Assembly: GCF_012489685.1 (NCBI RefSeq) | Contig: NC_080043.1 | Coordinates: forward strand, 67,077,920 to 67,141,919 | Origin: Lotus japonicus | Lineage: Eukaryota; Streptophyta; Magnoliopsida; Fabales; Fabaceae | Reading direction: 5' to 3' | DNA length: 64,000 nucleotides | Shown here: one piece after another, positions 32,622 through 45,400 of the stretch | Position numbering within the stretch: position 1 is the stretch's first letter | Layout: the number at the start of each line of letters is the position of its first letter | The notes under the pieces: generated by a model | What the model saw: only the letters and a program-made list of their open reading frames with translations | Databases searched by the model: none | Told to the model about the DNA's origin: nothing | Position numbers and translations under genes: made by a program

Positions 32622-35600
32622 TTAATCTCTTGGGCGGGCCAGCCAGAGCGAACTGAGAGCACGCAGCCGCGAAAAGTAGTCAGTTATAGCAAGGAGGGCG
32701 CGGGCTGATTGCCGAGTTGTCAGTATCCGGTGCATTTGCTGGAGAGTTTGCTGGCGCAGATTGTCAGCCTTATAACCATGAACACAACAGAAATGGGATC
32801 CATATTAAGATATTATGATAGGAATTTTTTTTCCTAAATAATGAAATGAAGCTAAATTGCCATGAGTTCAGACAATAGCAATAAACAGCACTACTAAAGA
32901 TGTCAAATCTGGTTACAAGGCACATGCAGATAAAAATTCTAATGTAGACCAGTTCCAACAGTTTCAAGTTTCAACAATACAAAATTTCAACCACTTTCAC
33001 TCCAGAAAATCTCAGGGAGGATGGAGCAAGATCATTATAAACTGTAAATAATGTGAGGAAACTGTGGCTGGATTAAAAGGCACGTCTATTCTATTCAACA
33101 AAAACACCAAACTATCTGCATAGAATGATAAGAGAAATATACCTGTCGAATAAACCCGTCGAGTGTCCCTAGCTTACCCATGGCCATAGCCATTTGACCC
33201 ATGTAATTTGCCACATTCCCAGAGGAACCAGATGAGGCAGGGGTTCCAGTGGACAATGTCTCCGCAAGGGACTGTTGCAATGCTTCCATGCCCTGAGACA
33301 ATGCATCTTCTCCTTGTTGAGAGGACTGCTGCAAGTTGGTAATACCCATCAGTTGCTGCTCTGTGAGAGGTTCCAACTGATTTACCAGGAGCTGCAACCA
33401 AATTTGTGGCACTCAGGTTAAAGGTAAGGAAACTATAAAATGACTCCAGAACTGGGAAATAAAAACTAGGTTCTCAGAATTATGAGAAACATGAATTTGA
33501 AAAGTTCAAGACAACCATGACTATATGAATCACGTATCAGCATAATAATCAAGTAAAAAGCTAAGACTTATGTGGCTCAGGGATTTAGATATAACCCATG
33601 CTAATTATTATTTATTATTCTTCCTTTTGACATCTAGCTCCCACCACCGAAGCAGATTCTTATTCTTACAGTAATATTTATACAGCTTCAAAATAAGTCA
33701 GAGATTTAGGGTTCAATTGATTTTGAAGCACTACAAGATTAGCCAAGTATCAGCAGAAAACGGGGATTTGCCCATATTCAAAGAAATGCAGAGTGCAAGT
33801 GGCACGAGAATAAAATATTGAAGTTGTAGTTATATCTTAAAAATTATATACATATAATATAAGGGCAACACCAACAACTACAAAGCATTATTCAAAAACT
33901 GGTTGTAAATACTAAACTTGATACAATTGTTGAGCGTAAGGAATATTATAGATAAGCATAACAAGCAGAATACCGGTAATGAAAGTTCAAATTAGTTTAT
34001 GCACGACCATTGAACTTGAGGGATAAAAAGTAATGACAGATTCTAGGGAAAGAAGAGTAGAATCAATAGAGAAGCCAACCCACTATTTTATTTTCTACCA
34101 CCTAACCCTTGTCTTATCATTTGTGTGGAGGTCACAAGTATATCTAACTCCATACTAGTTCCAATTGAAAGTCAAAACCACACGGACCATCAGCAGTATC
34201 AAAGGAGAATTTCCACGTTAAGTCATATGCAATACTTTGACATCATTCATTTAGGTTCTTCATCAGTGTGAAGCAGCAACTAAAAACATATATGCAACAA
34301 GCCAACCCAGCATGCTTATATAAACTTCTTTTTCACAAAATTTTGCATTTAACTTGAAATAATCCCAAAAACCTAAGAATTTACTCTTTATATTACCAGG
34401 ACATAGTACAGATCAGGAAAACCCATTTTCTAACCAATGAGATCCAGAAAGAACAGAGTCAGAATAAGATCACCTTGAGGAGTTCAGATGGCCGAAAACC
34501 ACCCAGCCACAAAAAGCACCTCTCAGCAGGCGTTTTCCACATACCAGACAACAAATGGAAAACATCAGCCTTTGCTGCAACACCTTTCAGCCTAAAAATC
34601 TCATCATAATGTGCCAATATACCATCAACAATCATGCGAAGTTCGGTATCACTTGCATGAGAATTTACAGCTGCTCTGAGCTCATTAATTTGTCGATTCT
34701 GCTCTTCCAGCCACCTTGCATATTCTGCATCAAATTGCATAGCCCCTGTAGAACAATGAGATGATGATTAAGGACTACCTAACATTAAAGTAGATAAATT
34801 AATATTTTAATGAAATATCATGTTATAATATAACAGACAAATTATACTACAATGTTTTAGACACATTTTATCTATCCGAATGAGTAAGCGAATTTTAGAA
34901 ATAAGATACCATTTCCACCCATTGTATGTGCCTGATCGCCTGAGCTTGATATGAAGACCCCCTACAGGAAGAAACAAGAGATTTTGGTTTAACTTCGGAA
35001 ATGACTATCAAGTAAATGTGTCGCCCACAAAATAAAAGGGGAATGAGGGAGGAGGGAGGGGGGAGGGAACATACAATGGATACATTCTCATTACAAGGAT
35101 TAAATGAATATAACCTGCTGCCTAGCTCTCTGAAGCTCTTGCTCTAGCTGGGTCAGCTTCAAACGACTACTTTCCAGTTGTTGGACATAGGCCTATGTAA
35201 AAAAGCCACTGATATATGAATACTGTGAAAAAAAATGATCTTATGGTATCATGTCGTGCATTTTAATGGTCAAGTAAGGAATGTAAGCATACTTATTTCT
35301 TACAACTATCATAGAGCAAATTAAATTAAACATTATAAAGGAGTTATTGGATTCCACTGTATAGCAATTTACTATGAAAACACAAGTAAAAGATTTTTCT
35401 AGCAGCATAACCCTAAAGAAGAGAGTAATTCATCAATTTTTAATTCAGTTTCTACTAGTATTGATCCCGCGCTATGCACGGATGAAATAAGCGAATTTTG
35501 TCGTCATACATCACATTAGATATTTCATATTTCCTCTTTTGTCTTTCTTTTTTAAATACGCACATCATCTATTTAACTTTTTTTTCTAATCCTAGTTACA

Positions 35601-38600
35601 TTCTAATTCCTTTTTTTTTCTAATTTATTATGTTTTAAATCATTATACCAATTTCCATTTTAATCTTTCATATGTATATAGGAAAACATAAAATACAAAT
35701 TTTTTGATTTTTTTTTTGTTACACAAAATTTTTTAGTTTATTTCCAAATCAATTCTTTAAAACTATTTGATATCAATTTTTTATTGCATATTTGATATCA
35801 TTTTGAACGTAAGATTACATTCAATTTATTTATTTATTTTGTAATATAAAAATAACCATAATCATTAAAAAAGGCTTTGTCAACATACATCATAATGGTA
35901 GAAAAGTCGCAATTGACTTTTATTATTCTAATGTCATTAAAAACCATTAAATGTCAAATTAATACAATAGTTATTTTTGAAAAAAGTCACAATTGACTTT
36001 TGTTAATTATTTCAATGCCAGTAATAACTATTAAATGCAATATTAATACATTAATTATTTTTGAAAATATGGAATTATTTAATATTTAAATTACTAAAAA
36101 ATCAGAAAATATAAATATGACATCCTCTTCCTACTAATTATAGTATGAGAGAGAAAACTAATGAAGAAAGACATAGAATGAGGGATTGACACTTGTCGGA
36201 GTTGCCACTTTTTGTTTTCGGAAATAGTATGTAGTATAGGATTAAACACCAAGTAAAAAACCTAAGCATTGCTATGAAGGAAGGTTGAAATAAGAGTAGC
36301 TTTCTATCAAAAATATAGTTCCAAAATTATAGAGGAGGAAAACCCGACTTTGTTTTTCTACAGACTTCCTTTCTGATCAATATGCCCATTGCCATTTTCA
36401 ACTTACAGAAAAGAAGAAACACAAATTTCCATCACTTTAGAAAATATTATTGATATCACAAACATTCAATCATGCTGTCATGGGCCAGATACTGGAACAG
36501 AGTACATGACTAACATGCCTTAACAAGTTTCTATGAACAAGTTTCTTGGAATCATCAAGAGTTATGGAATAGAGCTTAATGGTCCAATGCACAGTCAAGC
36601 ATGTCACAATCTGTAGATCCAAACTGATTGTCCAAATATGTATAACCATGTAAATGAGAATATATGGCACAACAAGAAGAACTAGAATTTACTCATTTTC
36701 CCTATCTATTTTCAGTTTTCTAACTGAAAATCAAATCCTGACTTTGAACTATCTCTATACTATGTCTATATGACATGAGAACAATACTTCTATTGGGAAA
36801 CAATAAAATATACACTCGAGAATAAATATTAAATGAACAAATGCAATTAAAATAACCCTTACTTTCTTTCTCAACCGGCTTTTTCTGGCCGCCTCACGAT
36901 TCTGAGCAAGCCTGCGAAGAGTCTACAATAATAAAAAAAGAAAAGATCATATGACAAAAACTATTTAGAACTATAGATATTATCCATGCAATAAGTTTTT
37001 AATATATATTAACCTTCTGATCTGATTTATCCTTTGATCTATCACTGGAGTCAGAAGCCACAGCAGCAAGGGCACTCCTATCAAACTGCAAATATAGCAC
37101 ATATCAAACGTTAGACTGTCAAGAATATCGGACAAAGCTTCTGCTCTGATCTAAAGAACAGACCCCAAAAAGACTTCTTCTCATTATGTTTGAATACTAA
37201 ATAGATTCAGTTCAATTCTGCAGTTGGATCCTAGTTGACAAGATTAACTTGAACTGGTTGCAAGATGTGCAAATTTAGGATAGAGACTTGAGATATTATC
37301 AAGTGAACAATAAGGGAGAAGATAACATAAAAGGTAAAGAAACATCACCCGTTGATTCCTGTCATCAGTGTCAACATCTGTAGAAATATCAGTCCTAGGA
37401 CTGGCATCAGCCATGGTAGGCTCTTCAAGAATTTCTGTATCACCAACTAATATGGTTCCAGGATTTGATGATTGAACCTTTTGTAATTGCAGTCTACACT
37501 GCTCTGTTTGGTTCGTCAGTGAGCTTTTATCAACTGAAGTTGGTAACTAAATTAAAGAGAAAAGAATGGAAAGCTGGAAATAAGACATACTGTAGACTGC
37601 TAATCTCCATCTTAGATACCAAATTAGGAAGTTAATTAGATGAAAATAACTAGAAAAGCTCACCTTATGAAGATTACCGATGTAAACAGAACCCGGAAAA
37701 GTAGTTTGGCCACTTAGTTTTAGCGAGTCAAAAACTGAATCTGAATCAAATATCAGGAAAAATCATTTGTTGAAGGAAAGACTGGAAACAAAAACTATAT
37801 ATTCTCACAAGAATTAAAAAACAGATAACCAGGCTAGACATTAATATATAGGAGTTTAGTCAACAGTAACACATGTACATAGGCGCATAGGCGGACATGT
37901 CCTTCTGTGAGTGAGATTATTCCTTCATCTTAACCTTATCTTTGCCAATTAGCGAATAAGACCCTGTATGTGTAACAACCTCTCATCATTTTCATCCTTA
38001 AAACGGAAAAGTAAGAACTACTCTCCTTCTACCAAACAGAAGTTATTTCCGTTTTCGGTGGCTGACAAGCAGGCTCTAGGTAGCTGTGTACTAACAGATT
38101 GCAAAGAGCAACCATTGCATAGTTCTAAGGATTATTTGATGTTTCATGACAAGAGACAATAAGAGATACGTATTTGCTTGTTACATGTAAACTTTGCTAT
38201 GTTGGATTGCAGGAAGACTTACTTCCACCTAGATCAACAGCATCCTCTAAGCGATATGATTGATCAAATGCTCCAAAGTCAGAAACATGAAAAGAATCAA
38301 CTGTTCTCCACTCTGAATCGCTGAAATCCAAATTTTTCAGATTTAGGCTAATACAAGTCAGTATTTATGTTAAATTCAGAGAAAATTACATAAAAATAAA
38401 AGTCATCAATAAGTTGACCACTGAAAAAATAAATAAAAATAAAACACAGAATTAGGTTCCCTGTCGAAGTTTATAATTGCTAAAACAAAATTCCAAATTT
38501 CTATTAAAAGGAGTAACTTGAGAGGGACTTTACTCATGAGTCATATTGGAAAGGGAATGAAAGTGAGTTAGAAGATTCTTGGCTTTCAATATACTTTGTA

Positions 38601-40443
38601 AAAACATTTTCAAAGCATTGAAGAAAAAAATGTTAAAAATCATAATGACTTATCAATTTTAACGATAGAAAATCAAACAAAATCATTATTCGCAGTCCAC
38701 CAAATTATTTTCTTTAACAACACCACATAAATAAATGCAAAACAAAAAAAATGATCAGAAACTCCTATATCATAACGACAAAGCTCCTCAGTAAAACTGA
38801 AGTCAAAAAGACTTTTGGACTCCTTAAATAGACATATATACTTAATATTTGTCTGTTAACTTTCTTTTGACCTTAGGATCCTGACAAATTTTCTCTTTAT
38901 CCTTGGCCTACACATCAAGAAAGAGAACAAACTACTACCACTCAGTCTTCAAGATTATGACTGGCCAGCAATATGTTCAAGGGCAACAAATGCAGCTTCT
39001 TAACCACAAGACACTTTTATATCATAACATTACAGCTCCTTAATCAAAACTAAAGCCAAAATGATTTTGGACTCTCTTTTGACCTAAAAGGGAGACGAAG
39101 TTTCTCTTTATCCTTGGCCTACATATCAAGAGAGAGAGAGAGAGAGCAAATTATCTACCTCAGTCTGCAAGATTATGACAAGCCAATAATTGGCTCAAAG
39201 CCCAACATATGTGGCTCCTTAACCACAAGAAAACATGTCTAAGTAACTAGTAAACAAGATAAACTGAAAGTTGTGGGAGCATGCTGAATTTCGATCAACA
39301 AAGCTAATTCCCAATAGCAACAAAACTTGCTTGCCACCATCATCCAACTAGCTCAAATGCATTTACAAAGAATAGCTGCAACAGTACTACTAATTTTGGT
39401 TTCTATCCAAGACTTCAACCAAATTATCATATTCTGAATCTCTGATCCATCTACTCCTAAATACAAAAAAAATCGCCTTTTCTGTGAATTAGCTTATCTA
39501 TATTAGAAATTGGGAGGCCTATACTCAACCACAAAAGCTAGCTCAAGAGTTGAGGTTTGCACTACCCTTATAAAGGCTATCTATGCTCTATCTCTAGCCA
39601 ATGTGGGACTTCTAACAATCTAAAGATACTCATTCTCAAGATTCTATATACAATTCTCAACATGTTGAAGTTTAACATAGAGTGCAAAACCTGAAGCATA
39701 AAGCCTCACTCTAACCGCCAGGAAGACATTCACTGTTACTCCTAACACAGTACTTTAGTCCATCAAGGTGTAATGGGCTTATGTTGATTAAACCAATCAT
39801 GGTGATCCCGAACTAAAAATAAAATTGAAGATGAAACAGTAATTATCTTAGTTCAGCTTGCCCAACTAAAGCAGAAGGCTTTTAAATTAAATCTAGGGCA
39901 ACGGTGCTACAACTGTGAGTTTTGCTGAAATCATCTCTAATCTCTACGCATAGCCCTATGATCTTAATCTGAAACTACCTTCACAAGGAATTGGGACTCA
40001 AGGAGAAGAAAAATACTAACTTATTTCCAATTACAAGGGCAGATGTTGATTTCAAATTTATATAGTTCCATTCAAACAAACTGGAAAGAATAGTAGAAGT
40101 ACAAAACCCTTCAGTATCTATTCCTCAATCAAAACAACACAAACCCAAGCAACAATGAAAATCAAAGTATTATAGATATTCACAGAATCATTCTGAATGT
40201 ATCATTAAAGGAGTAAGAAACATCTCAATCTAAAAGGATAACTATTAAATTAGCCAACATTCACAACAAAAATTTAGCAAATAAATCACTAAAAATCTGC
40301 ATATTCAAGTCTTAAACTGAGTGAATAACTGCAAAGGGGAAAGAATACCATGTGTTGGAAAAGGGTAGCTCAGAATTGAAGCTTGGCATCCCTCTTTCTG
40401 CTCCTTTGTCATTTTCAACACCAACCCTTGTACTCTTCCTCAT
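32622..40443 (-). CDS. TGA-class bZIP transcription factor (clade II, TGA2/TGA6-like, with N-terminal extension)
   Basis: Eleven coding exons on the minus strand: 40,443-40,349; 38,320-38,223; 37,740-37,664; 37,546-37,349; 37,085-37,014; 36,922-36,863; 35,192-35,115; 34,961-34,910; 34,745-34,474; 33,391-33,143; 32,768-32,622. All joins are GT-AG and in phase, giving 465 aa. Residues 183-200 are the basic region (RRLAQNREAARKSRLRKK, with N188-x7-R196). The leucine zipper is 201-226. The DOG1 domain follows (WLEEQNRQINELRAAV, FHLLSGMWKTPAERCFLWLG). The end is the conserved SRLRALSSLWLARPRD. TGA factors bind TGACG (as-1) promoter elements and work with NPR1 in salicylate signalling. Residues 1-134 are an extension: Met135 begins MADASPRTDIS, the usual N-terminus of TGA2/TGA6, and would give a 331-aa protein. 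Confidence 0.93.
35455..36241 (-). mobile_element. Non-autonomous Helitron in a TGA intron
   Basis: Lies between coding exons 6 and 7 of the TGA gene. On the minus strand it begins TCCTATACTACATAC (36,241), preceded by A, and ends ...CAATACTAG (35,455), followed by T, the A^T insertion and TC...CTAG termini of Helitrons. A hairpin, CCGTGC-ATA-GCGCGG, sits about 8-10 bases before CTAG. It is 787 bp, very AT-rich, with no Rep/helicase frame. Confidence 0.75.
39130..39146. repeat. (GA)n microsatellite in TGA intron 1
   Basis: About eight GA units on the plus strand. Confidence 0.85.
39501..39617 (-). mobile_element. Solo short LTR in TGA intron 1
   Basis: A 117-bp unit reading TGTTAGAAGTCCCACATTGG ... 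CTAATA on the minus strand, flanked by the 5-bp duplication ATCTA at 39,496-39,500 and 39,618-39,622. An internal TATA-like 'CCTTTATAAGGG' is present. The opening 'TGTTAGAAGTCCCACAT' is a frequent legume short-LTR (TRIM-like Copia) start. No internal domain remains. Confidence 0.8.
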
Positions 40444-40447
40444 ACAT
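40415..40447 (-). promoter_or_regulatory. Overlapping upstream ORF at the TGA start
   Basis: An ATG four bases upstream of the main start opens a 10-codon frame (MYEEEYKGWC, then TGA) in another frame, ending inside exon 1. Ribosomes starting there would miss the long-form ATG, which could favour the downstream Met at 37,414-37,412. Confidence 0.5.
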
Positions 40448-40467
40448 CAATTCCCCCGCCCGAAAAC

Positions 40468-41009
40468 CTAAATCAAACAAAAAATTCAACAACAAAACAG
40501 CTGCTTCAGTAAAGCTAAAACCAACAACTCCTTAACCTTTGAAAACCAATCTGAAACCAGACATAAATTTGCAACCTTGAAAACTGAAAATCATGAAGTG
40601 AATTCCAATCACAAGATTACAGGTACTACCAAAGAAGCAGAAAAACAAAATCACAAGCTGGTGACACCAAACAAAATACATCAATTTCTGTAACTCAATT
40701 CAAAAAAGGCACAAACTTTGGCGCATCCATGTGTGCCCACAAGCCCCAACACACAGAAAACGAGAACACACCCCACCAAGAAAGTGCATCAAAGTCAAAG
40801 CAGGAAGAAAAAGACAAACTTTACACAACTCAGCTACACCCAGATACCCAAAACAACAGAAAATACAAAACAAACACTGAATCCAACTTCAAAATGATGA
40901 AAAATTGAAAATCAGCTATGCCTGAGTGGCACTGAATTTTACCATGAACAAAATGGTTATTTGCTCTTGCAGCAGCATAAACTATAGTGAAAAAATGAAG
41001 CAAACCCAC
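40468..41009 (-). other. Predicted 5'-UTR intron of the TGA gene
   Basis: Donor AAG|GTGGGT at 41,010/41,009 and acceptor TTTAG|GTTTTCG at 40,468/40,467 would remove 542 bp from the leader. The first exon is then the CT-rich stretch ending at 41,010, with a (CT)n tract at about 41,100-41,115, common in plant leaders. Confidence 0.45.
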
Positions 41010-41528
41010 CTTGGAATTTTGATGATGATGAGTGATGATGGTAATTGCTCAGCTCTGTGTGTCGTTTTGGATTAATGGATTAAAGTAATAGAACTTGACA
41101 AGAGAGAGAGAGAGACACGGGCATGGACGATTCCAATCTCAATTCTGCTCAAGTTTTCCACTTTCTAATGACTTTGTCATTTTTTAATTGCAGTTTTATT
41201 TTAATGTTTTTTTTAGTGTTTTGAGGTGTATTAATTAAAAAAATTATTAAAATTTAGGGTGAGAAAATAATGCACTAGTACGAGGCAGAGAAAGTTGTCG
41301 GATTTAAAGAACACTTATAAAAGACTTGCATTTATCTCACCTTAAGAAAACCAAAAGATAGTTTAAACTTGCGATTTAGACTTTATTATGCTCTGGTATA
41401 AGGTTATTAATTAAGTTTTTATAGTAAAGATATAGTGGTTTGACATGTATTGAAATAGTATTTTTACGTTAAACTTTTTTTATTTTTTATTTGAAATTTG
41501 TTGAATGCAGTTTCAGTGTGTCAGAGAA

Positions 41529-41678
41529 TCAGAGATGAGAGATGAGAGAGATAGGAAGAAAAGAAAAAGTAAGGGAGAGAAAGTATGAGATGTGATAGAT
41601 GGTAAGAGGAGAGAGATAGAAACAAAAAGAGGTGGAAATGAAGTGTTTTAAAAATGAGGTGTGTATATATCATTACTC
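41529..41678 (+). mobile_element. Purine-rich MITE, copy 4 (left end lost)
   Basis: The purine core ('gagagagataggaagaaaag', 'aagtatgagatgtgatagat') and right end 'ggtgtgtatatatcattact' are intact; the left end is cut. Copy 5 follows after five bases. Confidence 0.7.
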
Positions 41679-41683
41679 TTTAC

Positions 41684-41851
41684 GAGTAATGTTACTCACA
41701 CACCTCTCTTTTGAGGTGTGTGAGGTGGAATGATGAGAGAGATAGGAAGAAAAGAAAAAGTAAGGGAGAGAAAGTATGAGATGTGATAGATGGTAAGAGA
41801 AGAGAGATAGAAACAAAAAGAGGTGGAAATGAAGTGTTTTAAAAATGAGGT
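41684..41851 (+). mobile_element. Purine-rich MITE, copy 5 (right end lost)
   Basis: Starts GAGTAATGTTACTCACACAC, the complete left terminus, and stops within '...aaaaatgaggt'. With copy 4 it forms a head-to-tail pair in the upstream region between the divergent TGA and aminoacylase genes. Confidence 0.7.
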
Positions 41852-42490
41852 AACTTTTACAGCTAGCATTATTATTTCAGTGCGGAAACTGTGAATCTTC
41901 TACAAGTAATTCATACTTGCTAGTGTATACTTGCTTCATTTTGTGCCCAATATGAAAATGAGCCCAACTGGGGGACCCGCTCTACACGAGCCCAATATGT
42001 CACTCGGGTCCGGTCGGTTTTCAAGTTGGAATCGAGCTTGGATTCAAAAAAAACTCCACTTCAAAAACACATATCACGTATAAGGACTAATGAAGCTTCA
42101 TTTTCCATATTTCGAACTTGTTTAAATTTCAAGTATTTAAGAGATAAATAACCTACTTCACAAAATATATTGAACCTTACCCTCTTTAAAAAAAAAAAAA
42201 ACATTAACCTTGAACATTGCCAACTTGGGTTAAGCATCGAGTTTAGCTTTGACAATCATTCTTAGATGAGGTGAAAGTCAAGTCTTTGATTTTTTTTTTT
42301 TTATGAAAATCTCACCCTCAACCAATCAATGTAAACGAGGTCAAAACAAAGTCAGCCTCTATGATTGATCCGAGATGAAAATCACGTCTTTCAAGCAATC
42401 AAACATATACTGTACAGTACTAGCTGGGTGGAGATAGAGAAGAGTAGGAGTTGAAGAGTGAGGTGTTTGCACTGCAGTGAGTGAGTCTCG

Positions 42491-45400
42491 ATGGAGTTGA
42501 ATTGCAGAATCACCCTTCTCATCTTCCTCTCTGCATCGTTCTTAGCAACAGGAACAGTAGGATCATCATCATCAGAAGAAGAAGAAGAAGAAGAAGCAAG
42601 AATCATCTCTCGTTTCCAGCAATACCTTCAAATCCAAACCGACCATCCAAACCCACAATACACCGAAGCAGCAAATTTCCTCACATCGGGATGCAGTACC
42701 TGGAAGCTGTTCGCCGCCTCAAGGCGCGGTCGTTTCAGCCGCTTCGTTCTCTCTACATCGTCTTCGCTCCTGATGAGGAGATTGGCGGAGTTGATGGTGC
42801 TCAGAAGTTTTCTCAATCTGAAATTTTTCAGAAGTTGAATGTGGCCATAGTGCTTGATGAAGGTCAGGTTAGGTTCATTCTTATTTTTATTAATTAGATT
42901 TTGAACCCATCTGAAAGCGTTTATTTGAACTTATCTAATAGTATGAAAAACTTATGCAAGTGTTTTCGAGAACTTAGCTAGAAGCTGTTTTGAGCTCATT
43001 TTCATAAAACTGATTAGCTCATGAATAACAGCTTATGCTTACAGCTTACTTATAAAATATTATCAGCTTATTTTCAAAAAAATTATCAAAATGAGCTTAT
43101 GAATAAGGCCCAGTTTGGAAAAGCTTATTTGAGCTTATCTGACAGCATAAGCTCTTATGTCAGTGTTTGGGAGAGCTTATGCAAACAGCTTATGGTCTGC
43201 CATAAGCTATTTTCAGCTTATTTTCATAAGCTACTCAGGATAGCTTATGAAAAACAGCTTATGCTTATACACAGCTTATTTTTAATTTATTTCAATAAAT
43301 TTTTTAAAATAGCTTATGAATAAGCGCTTATGTCATAAGCGCTTATGACCATAAGCGCTTAATTAAGCTGTTTATCCAAACGGGGCCTAATGATCATGCG
43401 ATAAGAGCTTATTGTATAAAAGCTTAATTAAACTGTTTACCGTAAAACAACCTTAGACTGTGTTTGTAAGAGTTTATTTGAGTTCATACTGCAGTATAAA
43501 TACCTCTGCTAGTGTATGGGTAAGCTTATCAATGTAAGTTATGTCCTCCCTATAGTCTCTTGGTTTTATTTTCAGAAACAGCTTATGAAGAAACACTTTT
43601 TAACAATAAGTTGAGTTTATTTTAATAAGAAGTACTTATTAGTTATCACATAAGCTCTTAGACCATAAACGCATAATTAAGTTGTTTATTGACTTATTCT
43701 AAATATACCCTTAGACTATAGCAGTTTGGATGGATGTGAGAAGTTTGCACTTATAAGTAAGAAAAATAAAGTTGAATGAATGAATACCTATGCTATGAGA
43801 ACAAAGTATGTATTTACGTATCTCAATTGGAAAGCTTCTTTTCTTTAAGTTAATTAGTTCAAACTAGGCCTTGTTAAATTCATTCTCATTGAGTTCAGTT
43901 ACAAACAAACAGGAATAGCGTCGCCAGATGAGCATTACAAGGCGTTCTACGCGGAGAGGAGTCCCTGGTGGCTCGTGATTAAGGCCGTTGGGGCTCCAGG
44001 CCATGGGTCTAAGCTTTATGATAACTCTGCCATGGAGAATCTCTTGAAGAGTATTGAGAGCATTCGGAGGTACCGCGCCTCCCAGTTTGACTTGATTAAG
44101 GCCGGCTTGAAGGCTGAAGGGGAGGTTGTTTCTGTTAATATGGTCTTCTTAAAGGCTGGAACTCCATCTCCAACTGTAAGTCAATCAGACTTGTCTTCTG
44201 TGTAAAGCAATACATAATTAATAATGATACCATTTGATTATTGAATTAATAGAATTAAATAGAATTGAATACAATCCATGTTCTTTCTCAACTTATGTTT
44301 CTCTTATCATATCAATATTTGATTATACATTGGATTGGAAAGGAATCCATAAACAAAGATATGCTGGCAATTCACCTGACAGACACATGACACATCTCAT
44401 GTTTGTGTACATGCGCTAAGTGCTGAGAGATTTCAGAAACTATTATAGTTGAATTTCCTCCCAGATGATTGTATTATATCTCTCTTTTGCTGTGCACCAG
44501 GGTTTTGTCATGAATTTACAGCCATCTGAAGCAGAAGCTGGATTTGATATTAGGGTGCCACCAACTGCTGACCCCAAATCAATGGAGAGACGCATTGCTG
44601 AAGAATGGGCACCTACTTGTCGCAATATGTCATTCACTGTAATTACCACCTTATGCTTTATACCATCCATGCATTGCGAACACTGAACACCCAGTTAATG
44701 ATTGACTGCTTTACTTTTCACTTCAATAGAAATTGGTGGCCATAGGAAATATGTCTATGATTAAGCTTGGAACTTACTTTCATATTTAATTACAGCCAAC
44801 ATCTGTAGTCTGTACCATAAGCCTGTGACATATCAGATTATGGTCTTCATCTTGTGCAGTTTTTATCATCTTTTCCATCAGAAAAAGTTAATGCCATGGG
44901 TAATTTTGCTGGGTATTTAGGTCTAGGACAAGGAAAATAAAAGAAATATGTGTGCATATGTGAATGGATGTTTTATGTATGTGTAACATGCTCCAATGAC
45001 TGCATGCACTAGTGTAAAGTGATTAACTTATTTAAATGGAGAAGGGAAAAAAGAAAAATGCCAAATAATGGAAAAGTTGGTGTGAAATGTCTACTTCATG
45101 GATTGACGGTTATGGGTAGGATAAAGATTGCTTTGGAATAAACTGACTGTGAAAAGAAACTGATATTCTGTTTTCTCTTTTTAGAATAAATAGTTACTGA
45201 TAGTATAGTATGGGTGATAAGTTTCTCTCAAATTTTCATTTGTATACATGATTCTTATTTTTTGAGAATAAATTACCTCTTAATTAGATTCTCCATCAAC
45301 TATTTTTGGCTTGGGCAGTTCAAACAGAAGGTATCTGTGCATGATGAAAATGGGAAACCAGTCCTAACCAAAACTGACAGTTCAAATCCCTGGTGGAAGC

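Noticed and set aside
42628..42816. Minus-strand 62-codon frame over aminoacylase exon 1
   Set aside because: Antisense shadow of the exon.
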